This document shows, piece by piece, positions 35,373 through 44,034 of a stretch of DNA of 64,000 bases. The stretch covers positions 4,294,501-4,358,500 of the forward strand of contig NZ_LT670849.1 of assembly GCF_900142985.1 (NCBI RefSeq). Direction: 5' to 3'. This stretch comes from Bradyrhizobium erythrophlei. Lineage in GTDB: Bacteria; Pseudomonadota; Alphaproteobacteria; Rhizobiales; Xanthobacteraceae. The notes beneath the pieces are model-generated. The model saw only the letters and a list, made by a program, of their open reading frames with translations, did not search any database and was not told where the DNA came from. The stretch's first letter is position 1. Every line of letters begins with the position of its first letter. The position numbers and the translations under genes were made by a program.

Positions 35373-36428
35373 ATGCGAATCTTGATAGCGACAGACGCCT
35401 GGCATCCGCAGGTCAACGGCGTGGTGCGCACATTGACCTCGCTCCAGCGAGCCGCAGGCCCGCTCGGCGCGGAGATTCAATTTCTGACCCCTGAGGGTTT
35501 TCCCTCGATGGAATTGCCGACCTATCCGGGCTTGCGCGTCGCGTGGACGAACCGGCGCGAGATTGCAGCTAGAATCGAAGCCGCGAACCCTGAAGCGATC
35601 CACGTCGCGACCGAAGGTCCGGTCGGCTGGGCAGTGCGCGCCTATTGCCGCCGGCACGGGCTTGCGTTCACGACGTCCTATACGACGCGCTTTCCGGAAT
35701 ATATCGCGGTCCGCTCAATTATTCCGGCCGCGGTCAGCTACGCGGTGTTGCGCCATTTCCACAATTCGGCGGCGACCACGATGGTCGCGGTGCCGTCCCT
35801 TTATAACGAACTCGCCGGGCGTGGCTTCCGCAAGCTCGGCTTCTGGGGTCGCGGCGTCGATACGAAGTTGTTCAACCCGGATCATCCGGCGCTGCTCGAC
35901 CTGCCGCGCCCGATCTTCATGACCATGGGACGCGTCGCGGTCGAAAAGAACATCGAGGCGTTCCTGTCGCTCGACTTGCCCGGCACGAAGGTCGTGGTCG
36001 GCGACGGGCCGCAGCGGGCCGAGCTCGCGCAAAAATATCCCGATGTGAAATTTTTGGGGGAAAAGAAGGGCGCGGACCTAACCGCGCATCTCGCCGCCGC
36101 GGATGTTTTCGTCTTCCCCAGTCTCACCGACACCTTTGGCGTCGTGCAACTCGAGGCGCTGGCCTGCGGCACGCCGGTCGCGGCGTTTCCGGTCACCGGC
36201 CCGATCGACGTGATCGCAGATCATCCGATCGGCGCGCTCGATAACGACCTGCGCGCGGCGTGCCTGCGTGCGCTTAACCAATCGCGTGAAACCTGCCGGC
36301 AATTTGCGCTGGAGCGGTCCTGGGAAAACAGCGCGCGTCAGTTCATCGGTAACCTGAGTGCCTTGCAACCGAGCCGGTCGCCACGTCAGGTGCCGATCGT
36401 GGCGGAAAGTCATGCAGTGGGTGGCTAA
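35373..36428 (+). CDS. Glycosyltransferase family 4 (GT-B)
   Basis: 351 residues: MRILIATDAWHPQVNGVVRTL is the classic start of GDP-mannose/UDP-sugar-dependent lipid glycosyltransferases; C-terminal FMTMGRVAVEKNIEAFL, VVVGDGPQRAEL and SLTDTFGVVQLEALACGTPV with the EALACGTPV donor-binding motif. Acts at the inner-membrane face, probably glycosylating a lipid. Followed after 82 bp by pmtA. Confidence 0.9.
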   Translation: MRILIATDAWHPQVNGVVRTLTSLQRAAGPLGAEIQFLTPEGFPSMELPTYPGLRVAWTNRREIAARIEAANPEAIHVATEGPVGWAVRAYCRRHGLAFTTSYTTRFPEYIAVRSIIPAAVSYAVLRHFHNSAATTMVAVPSLYNELAGRGFRKLGFWGRGVDTKLFNPDHPALLDLPRPIFMTMGRVAVEKNIEAFLSLDLPGTKVVVGDGPQRAELAQKYPDVKFLGEKKGADLTAHLAAADVFVFPSLTDTFGVVQLEALACGTPVAAFPVTGPIDVIADHPIGALDNDLRAACLRALNQSRETCRQFALERSWENSARQFIGNLSALQPSRSPRQVPIVAESHAVGG

Positions 36429-36510
36429 GAGTCAACGTCAGGACCACACATCAGACGCCGGATCGGGCTACGCCGGATCGGCGCTTTACGAAGGAAACGA
36501 GAAAACGACG

Positions 36511-37191
36511 ATGGCAGAGAGCATCAAGCTGGACGGCACTGAACTCGACTTCGACCGCGAAATGGTCGAACAGGCCTATGACCGCTGGGCCCCGGTTTAC
36601 GACCTCGTGTTCGGAGGCGTGTTCTCCAAGGGTCGCGACGCCGCGATCCAGGCCACCAACAAGATCGGCGGCCGCGTGCTGGAAGTCGGTGTCGGCACCG
36701 GCATTTCATTGCCGCTCTATTCGCCAAACTTGCGGATTTTCGGCACCGACATTTCGGAAGCCATGCTCAACAAGGCGCGCAAGCGCGTCGCCGAGCAGAA
36801 GTTGAAGAATGTCGAGGGGCTTGCGGTGATGGATGCCGAGAAGCTCGAATTCGAAGACGACAGCTTCGACGTCGTGATGGCGCAATATGTCGTCACGGCT
36901 GTACCGAATCCGGAAGTGGCGCTCGACGAATTTGCCCGTGTGCTGCGGCCCGGCGGCGAACTGATCATCCTCACCCGCGTCAGCGCCGATCAGGGTATGC
37001 GCCGGTTCATCGAGCAGGGGTTGCAGCCGGTGGTTCGCCACCTCGGTTTCCGTACGGCCGAGTTCGCGTGGTCGCGCTACACCAACTGGCTGTCAGGCGC
37101 CAAGAAGGTGGAGCTGGTGGAGCGCCGCCTGATCCCGCCGTTCGGCCATTTCTCGCTGGTCCGTATCCGGAAGATTGCGGCATCGGCCTAA
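36511..37191 (+). CDS. pmtA: Phospholipid N-methyltransferase (PmtA-like)
   Basis: 226 residues from ATG 36511. SAM-binding VLEVGVGTGISLPLY, FGTDISEAMLNKAR and the post-II motif YVVTAVPNPEVALDEFARVLRPGGEL. Length and sequence style fit Rhodobacter/Bradyrhizobium PmtA, which methylates phosphatidylethanolamine to phosphatidylcholine. The neighbouring decarboxylase makes that substrate. A generic class I methyltransferase remains possible. Confidence 0.78.
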   Translation: MAESIKLDGTELDFDREMVEQAYDRWAPVYDLVFGGVFSKGRDAAIQATNKIGGRVLEVGVGTGISLPLYSPNLRIFGTDISEAMLNKARKRVAEQKLKNVEGLAVMDAEKLEFEDDSFDVVMAQYVVTAVPNPEVALDEFARVLRPGGELIILTRVSADQGMRRFIEQGLQPVVRHLGFRTAEFAWSRYTNWLSGAKKVELVERRLIPPFGHFSLVRIRKIAASA

Positions 37192-37318
37192 GGCCTTGCT
37201 CGCGCACCTGAGTTTTATGACAGCGTCACTGCAAAGAGTTTTGTGACATTATGATGATGTCACACACCAGACATCGAAATCCTGTAAAGTTCCTTCGAAT
37301 CACCTTTTGGGGAAGACC

Positions 37319-37954
37319 ATGATCAAGAATTTCCGGGAGCAGCTGCGGATCCAGCGCTGGGATGACCATCGCTTCTATCACCACAGCCGGATCAATCAGA
37401 GCCTGCACTTCGTCAGCGCCGTGAGCTTCCTCATCGGCTACGTGATGATGTTCTTCGATCCCTTGATGTCGGCGCTGATCGGCTGGCTGGTCTCGATGAC
37501 CTCGCGCCAGGCCGGACACTTCTTCTTCGAGCCGCGCGACTACGACCATCTCAACCACGCGACCCACGAGCACAAGGAAGAGATCAAGGTCGGCTATAAC
37601 CTGCGCCGCAAGATCGTTCTGATGACGATCTGGGCCTTGTCGCCGGTCGTGCTCTATGTCGATCCGACGCTGTTCGGCCTAGTCACGCCCTGGGCTTCGC
37701 CGGCCGACTTCATGCGTCAGGTCGCCAAAGTGTGGCTCGTGGTGGGTCTCGGCGGTTTGCTGTTCCGCGGTGTGCAGCTCTTCTTCATCCGCGACGTCGA
37801 AACCGGCCTCGTCTGGATGACCAAGATCCTCACCGACCCCTTCAACGACTTCAAGCTCTACTGCAAGGCGCCGCTCGCGCTGCTGCGTGGCGAACTGATC
37901 GATCCGGGCCTCGATATCATCGAGCACAACGAGCTCGTCGAAAAGCACGCCTGA
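37319..37954 (+). CDS. Integral membrane protein, Mpo1/DUF962-like
   Basis: 211 residues, ATG 37319 after GGGGAAG. HHSRINQSLHFVSAVSFLIGYVMMF and the following RQAGHFFFEPRDYDHLNHATHEH put histidines in the pattern H..N..LH...GH..fE seen in DUF962/Mpo1, an iron-dependent fatty-acid alpha-oxygenase; the likeness is by eye. Four hydrophobic segments. Lipid-metabolic role fits its neighbours. Confidence 0.6.
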   Translation: MIKNFREQLRIQRWDDHRFYHHSRINQSLHFVSAVSFLIGYVMMFFDPLMSALIGWLVSMTSRQAGHFFFEPRDYDHLNHATHEHKEEIKVGYNLRRKIVLMTIWALSPVVLYVDPTLFGLVTPWASPADFMRQVAKVWLVVGLGGLLFRGVQLFFIRDVETGLVWMTKILTDPFNDFKLYCKAPLALLRGELIDPGLDIIEHNELVEKHA

Positions 37955-37986
37955 GATCTGAAACGTTGCGTCGTTACGAATCTTCG

Positions 37987-38020
37987 AATGCCCGGTCTTG
38001 CGCCGGGCATTTGCGTTTTT
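37987..38020 (+). terminator. Intrinsic terminator
   Basis: AATGCCCGG, loop TCTTGCG, CCGGGCATT, then TGCGTTTTT, shortly after the 37319-37954 gene. Confidence 0.75.
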
Positions 38021-38029
38021 CAATGCGAC

Positions 38030-38136
38030 GTCATTCCGGGGCGCGAGTGAAACGAGCGAACCCGGAATCCATCTGTCGATGCGGCGCGTGGCGAAATGGA
38101 TTCCGGGTCTGGTCCTTCGGACCATCCCGGAATGAC
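38030..38136. repeat. Dispersed palindromic repeat, GTCATTCCGGG class
   Basis: GTCATTCCGGGGCGCGAGTG and ACCATCCCGGAATGAC outer arms, ACCCGGAATCCA and TGGATTCCGGGT inner arms; counterpart of 13626-13734 in opposite sense. Confidence 0.88.
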
Positions 38137-38181
38137 GGCGTGACGATCAAGTCGGGGCGGAAAGGTACGACGAGCCTAGAC

Positions 38182-39846
38182 TCAGCGCCGAAACTTGCTT
38201 GCCAGCATCTCTTTGAGGATCTGGCGGCGGATTGCCTTGTTGGTGAGCGTGGGCAGATGCCACCACCAGCCGTCGCGCTTCATCTTTTGCGCGGCCGCGA
38301 CAAAGCGGCTCTCGACTTCCGCGAAATCGGCGTCGGTGAAGTTCAGGCTGAAGATGAAGCGTCCAGTGCCGACCCAGCTCAGGTGCAGCCCTTCGGCGCG
38401 CAGATAATACTGGAGCATCCAGTTGTAGCGGGACGGTTCGGTGTATTGCACCGTCCAGACCGAGGAGAAGTTGGCGACGCGAACGGGAAGGTCTTCCTTC
38501 TCGAGCCGGGTGTTGAGCGCCTCGGCGCGACCGTTCCAGGTCTCGTCCAGCCGGTCATAGATGCTGCGGAAGTTCGGGCTCGCCAGGCGCGACAGGAACT
38601 CGTCCATCGCGGTCATCACGTAGGGATGTGCATTGAAGGTGCCGCGGGCAAAGCAGACGTCAGCCGGGCGATCGTCGCGGAAGCGGCGCATCAGCTCCTT
38701 CTTGCCGCAGACGACGCCGATGGGCAGGCCGCCAGCGAGGCTCTTGCCGTAGGTCACCATGTCGGCGTGGACGCCGAAATATTCCTGGGCACCGCCGGCC
38801 GCGATCCGGAAGCCGAGAAACACCTCGTCGAAGATCAGCACGATGCCGCGTTCGGTGCAGACCTCGCGCAGTTGCTTCAGCCAGGCGGTGTAGGCCTCGC
38901 GGTCGAAGCGTGCGTTGCGCGAGGAATCGACCAGCGCGGAATCGCCGGGCGCGTTGACGTTCGGATGCAGCGCCTGCAACGGATTGACCAGCACGCAGGC
39001 GATGTCGCGGCGGGTACGCAGCACATGCAGCGTCTTCTCCGACATGTCGGCGAGCGTGTAGGTCTCGTGCGCGGCGATCGGATTGCCGACGCCGGGCTGC
39101 ACGTCGCCCCACCAGCCGTGATAGGCGCCGGCGAAGCGAACCAGATGCGTGCGCTTGGTGTGGTAACGCGCCAACCGCACCGCCTGCATCACGGCCTCGG
39201 TGCCGGACATGTGGAACGAGACTTCGTCCTGGCCGGAAAGCTCGCAGATGCGCTTGACGTTGTCGGCGACGACGGGATGGTAGCTGCCGAGCACGGGGCC
39301 GAGTTTTTCGGCACGCTTCTCGCCCTCAGTGATGCACTCCTTATAGAAGTCGTTGCCGAAGATGTTGACGCCGTAGGAGCCGGTGAGGTCGTAGAACACG
39401 TTGCCGTCGACGTCGGTCACGGTGACGCCGGAGGAAGACTCCATGAAGGCCGAGGTGCCAAGATTTTTCTGTACCAGGCTGGAGAACTGGAACGGCACGC
39501 GGTAGGCGCGAGTGAATTGCAGGTCGGAGATGTGCGTGACGGCTTCCGCCGTCATCTGCCGCCCCTTGGCGTAACGCTCGGCGTAAAGCCTGGCGAGCGC
39601 AAAGAAGGCGTCCTTGCGCTGGCTGGCGATTTCAGCCGGCGCGCCGTCGGCGCTGAAGTACTGGTCGCCGGAGAATTCGTAGAACGGCAACAGCTTCGCC
39701 ACGCGCCGGGACATCTTCGAATGTCCGCTCAGCGAGCGGTGCTTGGCCCGCGACAATTCGAGGCGTGCCTTGACCTTGGGGAAAGCAGCGGCGGCGCCGG
39801 CCACGGCTGCGGCGGATAGAGAGAGAATCGGGAGAGACGAATCCAT
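38182..39846 (-). CDS. Class III PLP-dependent aminotransferase
   Basis: 554 residues, longer than usual because of an N-terminal helix (SLPILSLSAAAVAGAAAAF). Core: VSFHMSGTEAVMQAVRLAR, YHGWWGDVQPG, IFDEVFLGFR (PLP ring aspartate) and YGKSLAGGLPIG with the Schiff-base lysine. Resembles glutamate-1-semialdehyde aminomutase-type enzymes, but the location with phospholipid genes and a membrane anchor point to a different amine substrate. Its ATG shares the tetranucleotide CATG with the divergent decarboxylase start. Confidence 0.85.
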   Translation of the reverse strand: MDSSLPILSLSAAAVAGAAAAFPKVKARLELSRAKHRSLSGHSKMSRRVAKLLPFYEFSGDQYFSADGAPAEIASQRKDAFFALARLYAERYAKGRQMTAEAVTHISDLQFTRAYRVPFQFSSLVQKNLGTSAFMESSSGVTVTDVDGNVFYDLTGSYGVNIFGNDFYKECITEGEKRAEKLGPVLGSYHPVVADNVKRICELSGQDEVSFHMSGTEAVMQAVRLARYHTKRTHLVRFAGAYHGWWGDVQPGVGNPIAAHETYTLADMSEKTLHVLRTRRDIACVLVNPLQALHPNVNAPGDSALVDSSRNARFDREAYTAWLKQLREVCTERGIVLIFDEVFLGFRIAAGGAQEYFGVHADMVTYGKSLAGGLPIGVVCGKKELMRRFRDDRPADVCFARGTFNAHPYVMTAMDEFLSRLASPNFRSIYDRLDETWNGRAEALNTRLEKEDLPVRVANFSSVWTVQYTEPSRYNWMLQYYLRAEGLHLSWVGTGRFIFSLNFTDADFAEVESRFVAAAQKMKRDGWWWHLPTLTNKAIRRQILKEMLASKFRR

Positions 39847-40744
39847 GCCAGAAGCGCTAGCCGGTCGATCTGACAGATTCATGACAGTGAAGGGCCTGAT
39901 CACAGCCCTGACCGAGCAGGAAAACCTTAATTTCCTGCTGACCAACCGTATTCCGCGTGCCGCGATCACCCGTTTCATGGGCTGGTTCAGCAAGATCGAA
40001 AACCCTTATGTCTGCGCGGCCTCGATCGCGCTCTGGCGGCTGTTCTCCGACCTCGACCTCTCCGAGGCGAAAAAGACTGAATTCAAGAGCCTGCACGACT
40101 GCTTCACCCGCGAGTTGAAAGACGGCCTGCGGCCGTTCGATCCCGACCCGTCCGTCGTCACGAGCCCGAGCGATGCGATCATCGGCGCGCATGGCGCGAT
40201 CGAGGACACCGAGCTGTTCCAGATCAAGGGCGCGAACTATTCATTGAAGGACCTGCTCGGCGACGACCGTCTGGTGGAAACCCACCGCAATGGCCGCTTC
40301 GTCACCTTGCGGCTGACCTCGAGCATGTATCACCGCTTCCACGCGCCGGCCGACTTCCGCATCGAACACGTCACCTTCATCTCGGGCGACGTCTGGAACG
40401 TCAACCCGATCGCGCTGAAGCGGGTCGAAAAACTGTTCTGCAAGAACGAACGCGCGGTGATCGAGACGCATCTCTCGTCCGGCGAGGCGCTGACGATTGT
40501 GCCGGTCGCCGCGATTCTGGTCGCAAGCCTGCGGCTGCACTGCATCGAGGCGACGCTGAACGCGCAGACGCGCGGGCCGACCACGTTTCCCTGCGATGCG
40601 CAGGTGCGGAAGGGCGACGAACTCGGCTGGTTCGAGCACGGCTCGACCATCATCGTGCTGACGCCGGATCGTTTTGAGTTTTGCGACAATGTGCGCGAGG
40701 GCGCGCGGATCAAGGCCGGACAGCCATTGTTGCGAAAGCCTTGA
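39845..40744 (+). CDS. Phosphatidylserine decarboxylase-type protein
   Basis: 299 residues if ATG 39845 (after CGGGAGAGACG) is used; ATG 39881 is the alternative. RLTSSMYHRFHAPADFRIEHVTFISGDVWNVN and the pyruvoyl-forming site ELGWFEHGSTIIVL with GST near the C-terminus are the hallmarks: the serine is self-cleaved to pyruvoyl. Makes phosphatidylethanolamine at the inner membrane, the substrate of PmtA. The -1 residue is H instead of the common L. Confidence 0.85.
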   Translation: MPEALAGRSDRFMTVKGLITALTEQENLNFLLTNRIPRAAITRFMGWFSKIENPYVCAASIALWRLFSDLDLSEAKKTEFKSLHDCFTRELKDGLRPFDPDPSVVTSPSDAIIGAHGAIEDTELFQIKGANYSLKDLLGDDRLVETHRNGRFVTLRLTSSMYHRFHAPADFRIEHVTFISGDVWNVNPIALKRVEKLFCKNERAVIETHLSSGEALTIVPVAAILVASLRLHCIEATLNAQTRGPTTFPCDAQVRKGDELGWFEHGSTIIVLTPDRFEFCDNVREGARIKAGQPLLRKP

Positions 40745-40890
40745 GGTTGCAAAAGCCACAGTGAGTTGTGGATTCTTCAGGCGGGATACGAAAATGAGAA
40801 TCCATCGTCGATTTTGTGGAACTTCTGACGTATAAAAAACATGAGTCGATTGGACCCGGCTCGCTTCATGGATTGATTAAGGATTGAGAG

Positions 40891-41715
40891 ATGGCGCGTA
40901 CGCCTGTTCTGGCGGCGGGAGGTATTGTGTTGCGGCAGTCGAGGCCCCGGCTGATCGCGGTGGTGCGCTTACGTAAAGGTGAGTGGGTTTTGCCGAAGGG
41001 CAAGCTCGACGACGGCGAAACGCCGCGCGATGCCGCCGAGCGCGAGGTGCTGGAAGAGACCGGACACGACGTCTCGGTGCACGAATTCCTCGGCACGCTG
41101 GCCTATGACGCCGGCGGACGCCCCAAGATCGTTCACTATTGGCGGATGGAAACACAGGGCGGCCCGACGCGCGACCTCATGCGCGATGTGATCGCAGTCG
41201 ACTGGTTGCCGCTGGAGGCCGCCGTCGAACGGTTGTCACGCGATCACGAGCGGGCATTCCTCGCCAATGTCGGACCGCTGGCGCTGGAAAGCGCGGCGCT
41301 CGCGCGTCGTTCGCGCGAGATGAAGGTAGCCCAGCCTGCCAAGCGCCCGCGCCGCCGTTCGGTAGCGAAGCCGACATCTGCGATTTCTCCGCCGGTTGCG
41401 CCGGTGGCCGATGAAGCGGCGATCGAACGGAACGGCGTTGAGCATGGCGTCATCGAGCGAAACGTCATCGAGCGGGACGTCATCCAGCATGAGGCTTTAT
41501 TGCCTGACGACGACGCGATCGATGCCTTCGCCTCGCTGCTGACGCGGGAGATCGCTCCGTCATCCGCGGAAGCGGAACGTTTCGATGCCGGCTCTTCCCG
41601 GGCGATCGGTGCTGAGGCGATTGTCGCTCGGGATAATGCGACGAGCGAGGCGCCGCATGGCTCGCGCGTCAACGTGATGCAGCGCGTGCGCGGCTGGTTG
41701 CGGCGGGCGGTGTAG
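40891..41715 (+). CDS. NUDIX hydrolase with disordered tail
   Basis: 274 residues. NUDIX box GKLDDGETPRDAAEREVLEETGHD (37-60) with REVLEETG coordinating metal; about 130 residues form the domain and resemble diadenosine/diphosphoinositol polyphosphate hydrolases. The C-terminal half is low-complexity and has a repeated VIERNVIERDVIQHE stretch. A GATTGAGAG context precedes the ATG. Confidence 0.88.
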   Translation: MARTPVLAAGGIVLRQSRPRLIAVVRLRKGEWVLPKGKLDDGETPRDAAEREVLEETGHDVSVHEFLGTLAYDAGGRPKIVHYWRMETQGGPTRDLMRDVIAVDWLPLEAAVERLSRDHERAFLANVGPLALESAALARRSREMKVAQPAKRPRRRSVAKPTSAISPPVAPVADEAAIERNGVEHGVIERNVIERDVIQHEALLPDDDAIDAFASLLTREIAPSSAEAERFDAGSSRAIGAEAIVARDNATSEAPHGSRVNVMQRVRGWLRRAV

Positions 41716-41740
41716 GTGGGGGCTGTGCGTTGCGCGGATC

Positions 41741-41850
41741 GGCCTCATGGTTCGAGACGCGCTTGCGCGCTCCTGACCATGAGGGTCGTTCTTGACCGCT
41801 TGCTCAGGCCTCATCCTGAGGAGCCGCGTGAGCGGCGTCTCGAAGGATGA
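41741..41850. repeat. Dispersed repeat, CTCATCCTGAGGAG class
   Basis: CCTCATGGTTCGAGACGC at 41743 and CCTCATCCTGAGGAGC plus GGCGTCTCGAAGGATGA near 41840 make nested hairpins; related to 32420 and 56320. Confidence 0.85.
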
Positions 41851-41854
41851 TTCT

Positions 41855-43234
41855 TTACCGCTTTCTTTCCCTCGGCGGCTTTTTCGGCGGCGGCGGACGC
41901 TTTGGCGGCGCGGCTGCCCGGTTCGGCGCTCCGCCTGGATGGAGGGCGGGCGCGTTCACCGGCCGCTGCGCGCCGGGCGGCTGTTGCGGCTGACCCTGTT
42001 GGGTGCTGCGGTTTGGCGCCGCCGGTTGTCCGCTCGGCGCTCCACCTTGCCCGGGCTGCCGGTTCTCACCGGCGCGGTTCGGCGCACCCGTTTGTCCCGT
42101 TTGTCCCGGCGGACCGTGTTGGCCGGTGCGGTTGGGCGAAGCCGGTTGCTGCGGGCCGCCGGGCCGCTGTTGCAGGTTGTTCTGCCGCTGACCCGGTTGG
42201 CCCTGACCCGGCTGACGCTGGTTCGGCCGGCCTTGACCAGGTTGACTTGGCGCGTTGCGCTGGTTGTTGCGGTTCAGGTTCGGATTGGCGCGGCGTAACG
42301 CGCGTTGTTCGGTCACCACCTGCCGTCCCACGGCTTGCGCGGCATGGACCTGACGCACGACGCCCTGGTCGCGCGCCGCCTGTTGCGGCGAGATCCGAAG
42401 CGGCGCCGCCGTGAAGCGTCCGCCGGCGCCGGCACGGACCGTAAAGCCGCTGGCGCCCTGGTTGAGCGTGCCGAGCCGCGCGCCGCTCGAGCGATCGGCG
42501 ACGTCGATGGTGCCGACATGGCCGTCCGGATCGGGATAGAGCTTGATGTTGTGAGCGCCGCTGCCGGCGCCGTCCACTTCGACGAGCCCGGTGGTGCCGC
42601 GGATGCCGAGCGTCGCGGTCGGCGTCGTGATCTCCATGTTGCCGGTCTTGGCGACGGCGGAAGCGACAAACGCAACCGTGCCCTTGGTGACGTCGAACAG
42701 CGCCGAGTTCTGCTTGCCGCCGTCCTCATAGATGAAGTCGTCGATCTTGATCGAGGCTTTGGCCGTGAGGTTGAAGGTGGTCTCGTCGTTGAAGGTGATG
42801 CCGAGGGTGGAATCGGCAAACGTCGTCACGACGTCGTTGAGATAGATGTCGTCCTTGAGCTTGAGCGGCAGCGTATTCTGGTTGCGGACGACGCTGGCGC
42901 TGCCGGTCAGCGTTGCGACATTGCCGATCGGCTCGTCGGACGCCGCGCCCTGCGCCGGAGGCGTCGTGGCAGGTGCAGGCGCGGCCGCAGCGGGCGAGGT
43001 CGGGTTCGCTGCGGGCGCAGGAGCTGGAACAGGTGCGGGCGAGGGCGCAGCCGGCTGGGCCTGCGCGAGCTGCATCTCGCCTGAGTTCAGATGCATCGCC
43101 GGCACGGCGTCCTCAGTAGGCACTGCATAGGCGTGCGCTGCGCCCGGCAGCGTCAGGCTGAAAAGAAACGCGATCGCGCACGATCGCAAACCCTTCGATC
43201 TGTCAGAGCGCGGGCCGCTTGATAACAGGATCAT
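41855..43234 (-). CDS. FecR-domain protein with Gln/Pro-rich tail
   Basis: 459 residues. Signal peptide ending AAHAYAV, an alanine/proline linker, then a FecR-type domain (IGNVATLTGSASVVRNQNTLPLKLKDDIYLNDVVTTFADSTLGITFNDET; LGIRGTTGLVEVDG). C-terminal third is Gln/Pro/Asn/Gly low-complexity ending in a basic patch (PPPKKPPRERKR). Periplasmic; probably a surface-structure or sensor protein, not a sigma regulator, since no FecI gene is near. Confidence 0.82.
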   Translation of the reverse strand: MILLSSGPRSDRSKGLRSCAIAFLFSLTLPGAAHAYAVPTEDAVPAMHLNSGEMQLAQAQPAAPSPAPVPAPAPAANPTSPAAAAPAPATTPPAQGAASDEPIGNVATLTGSASVVRNQNTLPLKLKDDIYLNDVVTTFADSTLGITFNDETTFNLTAKASIKIDDFIYEDGGKQNSALFDVTKGTVAFVASAVAKTGNMEITTPTATLGIRGTTGLVEVDGAGSGAHNIKLYPDPDGHVGTIDVADRSSGARLGTLNQGASGFTVRAGAGGRFTAAPLRISPQQAARDQGVVRQVHAAQAVGRQVVTEQRALRRANPNLNRNNQRNAPSQPGQGRPNQRQPGQGQPGQRQNNLQQRPGGPQQPASPNRTGQHGPPGQTGQTGAPNRAGENRQPGQGGAPSGQPAAPNRSTQQGQPQQPPGAQRPVNAPALHPGGAPNRAAAPPKRPPPPKKPPRERKR

Positions 43235-43491
43235 CTCTGCCTTCGGATTGCCGGGGGACGCGCAGGGGAGAGGTTCACATCATAGGTTTGATACTTTTGC
43301 CGATCGGACCGATGGCGGCAAGAACGCAATCGGCGACGGCGGTTGCGATTGAGGGGGTCTTCGGCTGAACGCCGCATGAATGACCGGACCTACCCGGACA
43401 CCACATTTCGAATTTGTCATCCAATCCATCTGAACCGGAGCGGGCATCCATCGCGACCGACGGATGCTTGTTATTGAGATGGAGAATTCAA

Positions 43492-43836
43492 ATGAAACGT
43501 ATTGCCTTGATAGTCGTGCTGCTGATCGGCAGCGTTGTCGGTGCGAAGGCCGATCATGATGTCTACACCAACGTCGCCAAACATCCGCGCGGCGACGCCG
43601 TGCTGCAAGCCGACACCAGTGCTTGCACGGGATTGCTCGGTGCGCCGCAGAACGGCGTACCGACGTCGCGCGAATACAAGAGCTGCATGTTGAGCCACGG
43701 ATGGCGGTTCAGCCACACGGTGCGGGAGCGTACGTCGCGCTCGGGATTTTATCCCGACCCGGACAATCCCGGCATGATGTGCAAGAGCTTCAAGATCGGT
43801 GACGTCACCGGTTCGGACTGCTCGAATGTCTGGTAG
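43492..43836 (+). CDS. Small exported cysteine-containing protein
   Basis: 114 residues from ATG 43492; signal peptide ending GAKA-DHD. Mature protein has four cysteines ([26 protein letters not shown]), suggesting two disulfides. Unknown function. Followed by a terminator. Confidence 0.72.
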   Translation: MKRIALIVVLLIGSVVGAKADHDVYTNVAKHPRGDAVLQADTSACTGLLGAPQNGVPTSREYKSCMLSHGWRFSHTVRERTSRSGFYPDPDNPGMMCKSFKIGDVTGSDCSNVW

Positions 43837-43859
43837 CCGCGATGTCTGCTGGCAAAATA

Positions 43860-43896
43860 AAGCCGGCGGCTGGATCAATCCAACCGCCGGCCTTCT
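43860..43896 (+). terminator. Intrinsic terminator
   Basis: AAGCCGGCGG, then CCGCCGGCCTT with a mid loop CTGGATCAATCCAA that itself pairs; downstream TTCTGATTT. Confidence 0.75.
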
Positions 43897-43918
43897 GATT
43901 TCGGATGGGTCTCGTGTC

Positions 43919-44011
43919 CTAGAACATGCCAAGCACGATCGCGCCGACAAAGGCGAACGCGACATAGGCCGTCACGATGCTCAACTTGTTGATGAAAGGA
44001 CTCAAGGTCAT
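43919..44011 (-). CDS. 30-residue membrane protein
   Basis: ATG at 44011 after GGGAGG (spacing 7), stop TAG at 43919. The peptide is MTLSPFINKLSIVTAYVAFA followed by FVGAIVLGMF, a single helix of about 20 residues. The strong ribosome site and clean helix make it a likely real gene, though it is short. Twin-hairpin element C lies 23 bp upstream of its start. Confidence 0.65.
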   Translation of the reverse strand: MTLSPFINKLSIVTAYVAFAFVGAIVLGMF

Positions 44012-44034
44012 CACAAACCTCCCGAGGGTCAGAG

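Noticed and set aside
37732..39819. 695-codon rightward frame opposite the aminotransferase
   Set aside because: Crosses a palindromic repeat and the end of another gene and is antisense to a clear PLP enzyme.
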